Source: Ignavibacteria bacterium (GTDB taxonomy: Bacteria > Bacteroidota > Ignavibacteria > Tepidaquicellales > OLB5). Taken from it: a stretch of 11,059 nucleotides of DNA. A program made the translations under genes and the position numbers. Shown here in pieces: positions 7,091 through 11,059 of this stretch. The notes beneath the pieces are model-generated. The model was given only the letters and a program-made list of their open reading frames with translations. It did not search any database and was not told the DNA's origin. The stretch is from NCBI GenBank assembly GCA_026417195.1, contig JAOADS010000064.1, positions 1 to 11,059 on the forward strand, in the 5' to 3' direction. Position 1 is the first letter of the stretch. Each line of letters begins with the position of its first letter.

Positions 7091-7567
7091 ATGAAATTAA
7101 TATTATTGATCTTGTTTTTCCTAATGTCTTTCAGTATAACATCAGCTCAGGACTTCACGCTTGAGGATCTTGAAGGACATTCAATTAAACTTTCTGACTT
7201 ATTAAAGGAGGGACCTGTTTTTATTCAGTTCTGGGCTACATGGTGTGTTCCATGTAAAGAAGAAATGAAGGTCCTGAACGAGTTATACCTTAAGTATAAA
7301 GATAAAGGATTCGTCTATGTTGCTGTGAGCATAGATGATCAGAAAACGGTTTCAAAGGTTAAGCCTTATATCGAATCAAAGGGATATAGTTTCATAACCG
7401 TTTATGATACAGATAAAAGTGTCTTTTCAAGTTTCGGGGGACAGGATCCTCCTTATTCTGTTTTTCTGGATAAAAAAGGGAATGTTATAAAAACCTATTC
7501 CGGCTATATGCAGGGAGATGATGTCAAGCTTGAAAATGATATAATCAATGCTCTTGGAATTAAATAA
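7091..7567 (+). CDS. Periplasmic TlpA-like thiol-disulfide oxidoreductase
   Basis: A 158-residue exported thioredoxin-fold protein. Residues 1-20 form a short Sec signal peptide (MKLILLILFF, then SITSAQ) with likely signal peptidase I cleavage near Ala19, leaving a periplasmic domain. The redox motif is WCVPC (51-55), with the following KEEM typical of TlpA/ResA proteins. The probable cis-proline is in DPPYSVFLD (119-127). Such proteins usually reduce disulfides in target proteins such as apocytochrome c or envelope proteins. The specific partner here is unknown. The gene is eight bases after nuoH and four bases before the beta-barrel gene, which suggests joint expression with the latter and with the CxxC-bearing Omp28-like gene beyond it. 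Confidence 0.92.
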   Translation: MKLILLILFFLMSFSITSAQDFTLEDLEGHSIKLSDLLKEGPVFIQFWATWCVPCKEEMKVLNELYLKYKDKGFVYVAVSIDDQKTVSKVKPYIESKGYSFITVYDTDKSVFSSFGGQDPPYSVFLDKKGNVIKTYSGYMQGDDVKLENDIINALGIK

Positions 7568-7571
7568 ACAG

Positions 7572-9218
7572 ATGAAACTTTTTTTTGTTTTTTTATTTCT
7601 GAATTTAACCTTTAATTTCCCGCTTTTCAGTCAGATAAACTTAAAGGTTTCTGCATCCAACCAGTTTCGTTTCGGCACAGGTAAGGAAAATGCTCTGACA
7701 GGGGATGTTACAAAAAAATATTTTGAAGAGATCGGAGACGTAAGATTATTTATAAGTGATTTTCAGTTTGGTGCCCGCTTTGAATATGATGATCCTATTG
7801 AGTTCGGCAAAGGTACAAAAGGTATATCCAGAAGATATGCAGAATACAAGAAAGATGCATTTTTAACCCGTGCCGGGAATTTTTACGAGATATTTGCCAA
7901 GGGACTTGCGTTGAATGCATTTGAATCTCGTCCTATTGGTTTCAATACAGAATTTGACGGTGCAAAAGTAAATGTAAAACATTCATTCGGAAAAAAAACT
8001 CCATTCAAGGTTAATGCAACAATACTGGGCGGTGGACTTAAATATACTGACGTCAATGATACTTCAAGAACTGAGGAATATTCAGTTAGAGCAGGAAATT
8101 TCAATATATCACCTGTAAAATATTTCACACTTGGCGGTTCGTATTTATATACTAACGGGAAAATACCTACTGGTAACATTATGACAGAAATAGACGCTGA
8201 GATTTTTGAAGGTAATTTGGGTTTCAGCTGGAAGGGGATAGACTTATTCCTATCCTATGCAAATAAAGTTACAATACTCCATCCTAATCAGGTTTATACC
8301 AGGTCACAGGCACCACGCGGAGACGGAGCCTATGGCTCAGTTTCATATACACGTGATAAAATCGGGATAAACATAGAATATAAAAATTACAGATTTAACC
8401 TTGTAACACCTGATCAGAGAAGTGCCACGAATCCGTTCAAACCCCTGCCTTTTCAGAATGCCCCTTCTTGTATAAAGGTCTATTCAACTACATTGCTTTC
8501 AAGGTTTCCCCACAATGTAGATTTCGGTGATGAGGTTGGCTGGCAGGTGGATATTTTTTATTCTCCGAGTGATAGGTTAAGTTTTAATGCAAATGCATCC
8601 CTTACAAGCAGACATTATGATTACAGAGATGCTGACACTACAGTTTTAACAAGATATGAAAGAATACCACGTAACAATTCTTTTCTTCCTTCATTGAGAA
8701 ATGAATTTTCCCCTTACTGGGAATTGTTTTTTGAAACGGAATATTACTGGAATAAAAATCTTAAAACTAAGATCGGCGTTGCAAGGAAAACAAGTGTTCT
8801 TTACAGTATAGTAGATCCTGCAAGTTCTGATATCATCCGTTCTTTCACAGTACCGCTTGAGTTTCAGTATACTATATTTAAAATATATGGTTTGAAGGTA
8901 GTAGCTGAATTTCAGAGGGCTTATAACAGTCTCAGGGCAGGGGAGAAACACTACAATAGCCAGTTTACTTCGCTTTCCGTTTCACGTTCACCTAATTTGA
9001 TTCTTGCCGGAAACTTTGAATTTACTGATGATGAAGAAGATCCGTCCGGAAAGAAATTCTGGGCAAATGGAGAATTAACCTATAAATTTTCCAGTTCAAA
9101 CATAATTACTCTCTCATATGGAAGTGAAAGAGGAGGTCTTAAATGTTCAAGTGGAATATGCCGATATGTAAATCCGTTTAATGGTTTCAGATTAACTCTT
9201 ATAAATAACTTCAATTAA
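7572..9218 (+). CDS. Outer-membrane beta-barrel protein, DUF6029-like
   Basis: From the ATG at 7572 the product has 548 residues, beginning with a signal peptide (MKLFFVFLFLN to PLFSQ). An in-frame ATG at 7548 would add eight polar residues, overlap the preceding gene and spoil the signal peptide. The rest alternates short polar and aromatic strands typical of an outer-membrane barrel and ends in an LINNFN strand. RRYAEYKKDAFLTRAGNFYE and the following GLALNAFESRPIG recall DUF6029 family proteins of Bacteroidota, which have no established role. The C-terminal GGLKCSSGICRYVNPFNGF also matches my memory of that family and contains a Cys pair (Cys525, Cys530 in this numbering). Cys300 is another. 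The gene sits four bases after the TlpA-like gene and one base before the Omp28-like gene. Function is unknown. A structural or transport barrel serviced by the two thioredoxin-fold neighbours is inference. Confidence 0.8.
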   Translation: MKLFFVFLFLNLTFNFPLFSQINLKVSASNQFRFGTGKENALTGDVTKKYFEEIGDVRLFISDFQFGARFEYDDPIEFGKGTKGISRRYAEYKKDAFLTRAGNFYEIFAKGLALNAFESRPIGFNTEFDGAKVNVKHSFGKKTPFKVNATILGGGLKYTDVNDTSRTEEYSVRAGNFNISPVKYFTLGGSYLYTNGKIPTGNIMTEIDAEIFEGNLGFSWKGIDLFLSYANKVTILHPNQVYTRSQAPRGDGAYGSVSYTRDKIGINIEYKNYRFNLVTPDQRSATNPFKPLPFQNAPSCIKVYSTTLLSRFPHNVDFGDEVGWQVDIFYSPSDRLSFNANASLTSRHYDYRDADTTVLTRYERIPRNNSFLPSLRNEFSPYWELFFETEYYWNKNLKTKIGVARKTSVLYSIVDPASSDIIRSFTVPLEFQYTIFKIYGLKVVAEFQRAYNSLRAGEKHYNSQFTSLSVSRSPNLILAGNFEFTDDEEDPSGKKFWANGELTYKFSSSNIITLSYGSERGGLKCSSGICRYVNPFNGFRLTLINNFN

Positions 9219-9219
9219 C

Positions 9220-10026
9220 ATGAAACATTTTAAGTTTTTAATATTATCTTTTCTCACTTTCCCGGTTCTTTTTTTCACGGGATGTGAAAGTAATGATAAT
9301 CCTTCCGGTTCCGTTTATATCCCGCAACCTGTTAACAAAAAGGTACTGGTTGAATTTTTTACAAATGCAGGTTGTAATCCCTGTATAGCAGCTCATAACT
9401 ATCTCGATCAGATAGTTGCTGCCGGAGGTGTAACAATAAACGATACAAGTGTAGTTATAATCAGCTATCATACAAAATATCCTTTTATTCTCGATTCTCT
9501 TTACAGGGCTAACATTGAACATAATCAGGGAAGAGCTGATTACTACGGTGTTAACTATACTCCTCAGGCCAGACTTAACGGTAACATTAATCTGGCTAAT
9601 TTTTCAGCATCTGACTCGACGGCACAGATTAATTTTGCCTTTAACACTACACGTTATCTAAACATTGCTCTCAGTAACGATTTTTCATCTTCCTCAGACA
9701 GCGGGACTGTTCCAGCCGTTATTACACCTGTAAATCAAATTTCCGCAACTGATCTGGTCTTACATATAGTGATAACAGAAAATCATGTTCCTTATATTAC
9801 AGCACCAAATGGTATAAAATATCCAAACGATGTGATGAGGTATATGATTACTGGCAGGGACGGCGAAGCAATCAGTTTAGGCTCAGGTATCACAGTTACA
9901 AAACGTTATGGTATAGCACAAAACTGGAAAGAAGATGACTGCTATTTAAATGTTTTCGTACAAAGTACATCTTCTAAGGAAATTTTTGGCGTAGAAAAGA
10001 TAAAAGTCACCAGTTCAGTGAGGTAA
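9220..10026 (+). CDS. Omp28-related lipoprotein with thioredoxin-like CxxC domain
   Basis: The 268-residue product starts with a lipoprotein signal (MKHFKFLILS to FFTGC), so Cys22 is probably lipidated and the protein anchored in an envelope membrane. After a short Pro/Ser linker, a thioredoxin-like domain begins with VLVEFFTNAGCNPC, giving a CNPC redox motif at 52-55. ISYHTKYP and RADYYGVNYTPQARLNG follow. The TPQ (114-116) would supply the cis-proline. The Tyr-rich spacing and R..YYGV..TP pattern fit Omp28-related proteins of Bacteroidota, some of which are described as outer-membrane antigens. The C-terminal half (about 140-268) is beta-rich and ends VEKIKVTSSVR. Its physiological substrate is unknown. 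It starts one base after the barrel gene's stop, so it is very likely cotranslated with it. Confidence 0.85.
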   Translation: MKHFKFLILSFLTFPVLFFTGCESNDNPSGSVYIPQPVNKKVLVEFFTNAGCNPCIAAHNYLDQIVAAGGVTINDTSVVIISYHTKYPFILDSLYRANIEHNQGRADYYGVNYTPQARLNGNINLANFSASDSTAQINFAFNTTRYLNIALSNDFSSSSDSGTVPAVITPVNQISATDLVLHIVITENHVPYITAPNGIKYPNDVMRYMITGRDGEAISLGSGITVTKRYGIAQNWKEDDCYLNVFVQSTSSKEIFGVEKIKVTSSVR

Positions 10027-10056
10027 TCTGTAATTTATTTTATTAGTTTTGTAACT

Positions 10057-10965
10057 GTGATAAGCAGTTTACAAAACATAGTATCATCATTTATTAAACT
10101 ACTACTTTCCATAATTCTTCTCTATAGTTGTTCTGAGCAGCCTCTGAATGATTATCAGTCCCGTTCTTCTTCAAATGTAAATAATACAGATAAGATAAAC
10201 GGAGTTACAATTGATGGTATAAACGGCATTAACAATATAGTTAATTCTCTTGCAAGACATAACCGGAAAATGACTGTGAGAATTGTTTTTGATGAATGGG
10301 TTCCGGCTTTGCAGTATCAGAATGCTGTTAACCGAATAGACAGCTTTGCCAATATTATGGGAGAAATGCTTGACAGTTATTATATGAGTCAGTATTCAGT
10401 TCATCAGTATAAACTCAGAGTTGAGGAATATGTAGGACTTCTGGGGGATAAGGTCGATATCTGGGAAATCGGAAATGAGGTAAACGGAGAATGGCTTGGT
10501 CACAGGGATTCAGTGATTTCTAAAATTGAATATGCCTTCAGATATGTGAAAAAATCTGGTAAGGTGACAGCTTTGACCTTATATTACAATAAGGACTGCT
10601 GGGAGAATCCGGAAAATGAAATGTTCAATTGGGTGAATAATTACCTCCCTCAGAAAATGAAACTGAACCTTGATTATGTACTGGTATCTTACTATGAGGA
10701 TGACTGTAACAATTATCAGCCGGAGTGGCAAAGGGTATTTGATAGCTTAAGAGTAATTTTCCCGAATTCAAAACTTGGTATCGGAGAGTGTGGAACAACG
10801 TATCCAAATCGCAAGGCAGAATACATAACCAGATATTATTCAATGAGGATCACAACACCGGGATATATAGGTGGTTACTTCTGGTGGTATTACAGGCAGG
10901 ACTGTGTTCCGTGGAATACAAAGCCTCTCTGGCAGGTATTGGAGAATGTTATTAATCTGAACTGA
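10057..10965 (+). CDS. Lipoprotein with clan GH-A glycosidase-like TIM barrel
   Basis: A 302-residue protein with an N-terminal hydrophobic segment and lipobox LYSC, so Cys25 is probably lipidated, followed by a Ser/Asn-rich linker (37-45). The rest reads as a TIM barrel: VTIDGI and VRIVFDEW in early strands, WEIGNEVNG with Glu141 after strand 4, LTLYYN, YVLVSYYEDDC, GIGECGT with Glu244, and GGYFWWYY near the end. An NE acid/base pair after strand 4 and a second Glu after strand 7 are the hallmarks of retaining clan GH-A glycoside hydrolases. I cannot assign a numbered family or substrate. GTG at 10057 is the only plausible start that keeps the lipoprotein signal. The 30-base gap to the previous gene is the largest in the cluster, so it may have its own promoter. 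It is the last gene before the terminator. Confidence 0.75.
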   Translation: MISSLQNIVSSFIKLLLSIILLYSCSEQPLNDYQSRSSSNVNNTDKINGVTIDGINGINNIVNSLARHNRKMTVRIVFDEWVPALQYQNAVNRIDSFANIMGEMLDSYYMSQYSVHQYKLRVEEYVGLLGDKVDIWEIGNEVNGEWLGHRDSVISKIEYAFRYVKKSGKVTALTLYYNKDCWENPENEMFNWVNNYLPQKMKLNLDYVLVSYYEDDCNNYQPEWQRVFDSLRVIFPNSKLGIGECGTTYPNRKAEYITRYYSMRITTPGYIGGYFWWYYRQDCVPWNTKPLWQVLENVINLN

Positions 10966-10984
10966 TATTTATTTCCCAAAAATG

Positions 10985-11018
10985 AAAAAGGACGTGTAGT
11001 ATCTATCACGTCCTTTTT
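10985..11018. terminator. Strong bidirectional Rho-independent terminator
   Basis: AAAAAGGACGTG (10985-10996) and its perfect reverse complement CACGTCCTTTTT (11007-11018) form a 12-bp stem around a 10-base loop. The A-run on the left and T-run on the right allow termination from both strands. It lies 20 bases past the glycosidase-like gene's stop and is the only convincing terminator after 1069, so it probably ends the whole plus-strand cluster. The final 41 bases to the window edge are AT-rich and show nothing I can name. Confidence 0.9.
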
Positions 11019-11059
11019 AAGATATATGGTTAGTTTAATTTTATTTTGTCAAAATCATC

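Noticed and set aside
7548..7571. Earlier ATG for the barrel gene, overlapping the TlpA-like gene
   Set aside because: It would place eight mostly polar residues before an otherwise ideal signal peptide, while the ATG at 7572 gives a normal n-region and a four-base gap.
7883..8179. Minus-strand open frame of 98 codons inside the barrel gene
   Set aside because: Antisense shadow of a well-supported coding region. No motif, and no start context.
10044..10051. TAGTTTTG, a perfect match to TAnnTTTG just before the glycosidase-like gene
   Set aside because: Transcription would start at or within a few bases of the GTG codon, and there is no -33 element at the right distance. It would require a leaderless message, for which there is no support.
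1..11059. CRISPR array, tRNA, rRNA, prophage or insertion sequence
   Set aside because: I saw no spaced direct repeats, cloverleaf-like segments, rRNA motifs, integrase or transposase genes on either strand. Coding density is nearly complete outside 803-1068.

Overview
The window looks like an AT-rich chromosomal contig from a Bacteroidota/Ignavibacteriota-type (FCB group) bacterium, probably assembled from shotgun or metagenomic data. The clues are an Omp28-type lipoprotein, a DUF6029-like outer-membrane barrel, a secreted protein of the kind common in Ignavibacteria, a bifunctional SIS-domain phosphoglucose/phosphomannose isomerase, and almost no Shine-Dalgarno sequences in front of genes. 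The lineage is an inference from gene content. The first 18 bases are not genomic: they match the Tn5/Nextera mosaic end used in library preparation, so the left edge is an untrimmed adapter.

Left part (about 19-802): the 5' portion of a minus-strand gene for a secreted protein, cut by the contig edge. The divergent spacer (803-1068) should hold the promoters for both directions. It contains a perfect 9-bp inverted repeat, a possible Bacteroidota-type -7 element and a long pyrimidine run.

Main part (1069-10965): ten plus-strand genes with overlaps or very short gaps (the longest is 30 nt) and no internal terminator that I can see. They end at a strong hairpin at 10985-11018. The first six are housekeeping genes: era (GTPase for 30S assembly), a short-chain polyprenyl diphosphate synthase, ptsH (HPr), ptsI (Enzyme I), a PGI/PMI isomerase and a nuoH without other nuo genes. 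The last four are envelope genes: a periplasmic TlpA-like thioredoxin, a DUF6029-like beta-barrel with a C-terminal Cys pair, an Omp28-like lipoprotein with CxxC, and a lipoprotein resembling clan GH-A glycosidases.

How they may work together: HPr and EI form the general phosphorelay of the PTS, with the sugar-phosphate isomerase directly downstream. TlpA, the barrel and the Omp28 protein form a compact thiol-redox/outer-membrane module, and the glycosidase-like lipoprotein may act at the cell envelope. I see no CRISPR array, RNA gene, phage gene or insertion sequence. The best candidates for something under-described are the TlpA/barrel/Omp28 module and the minus-strand secreted protein.
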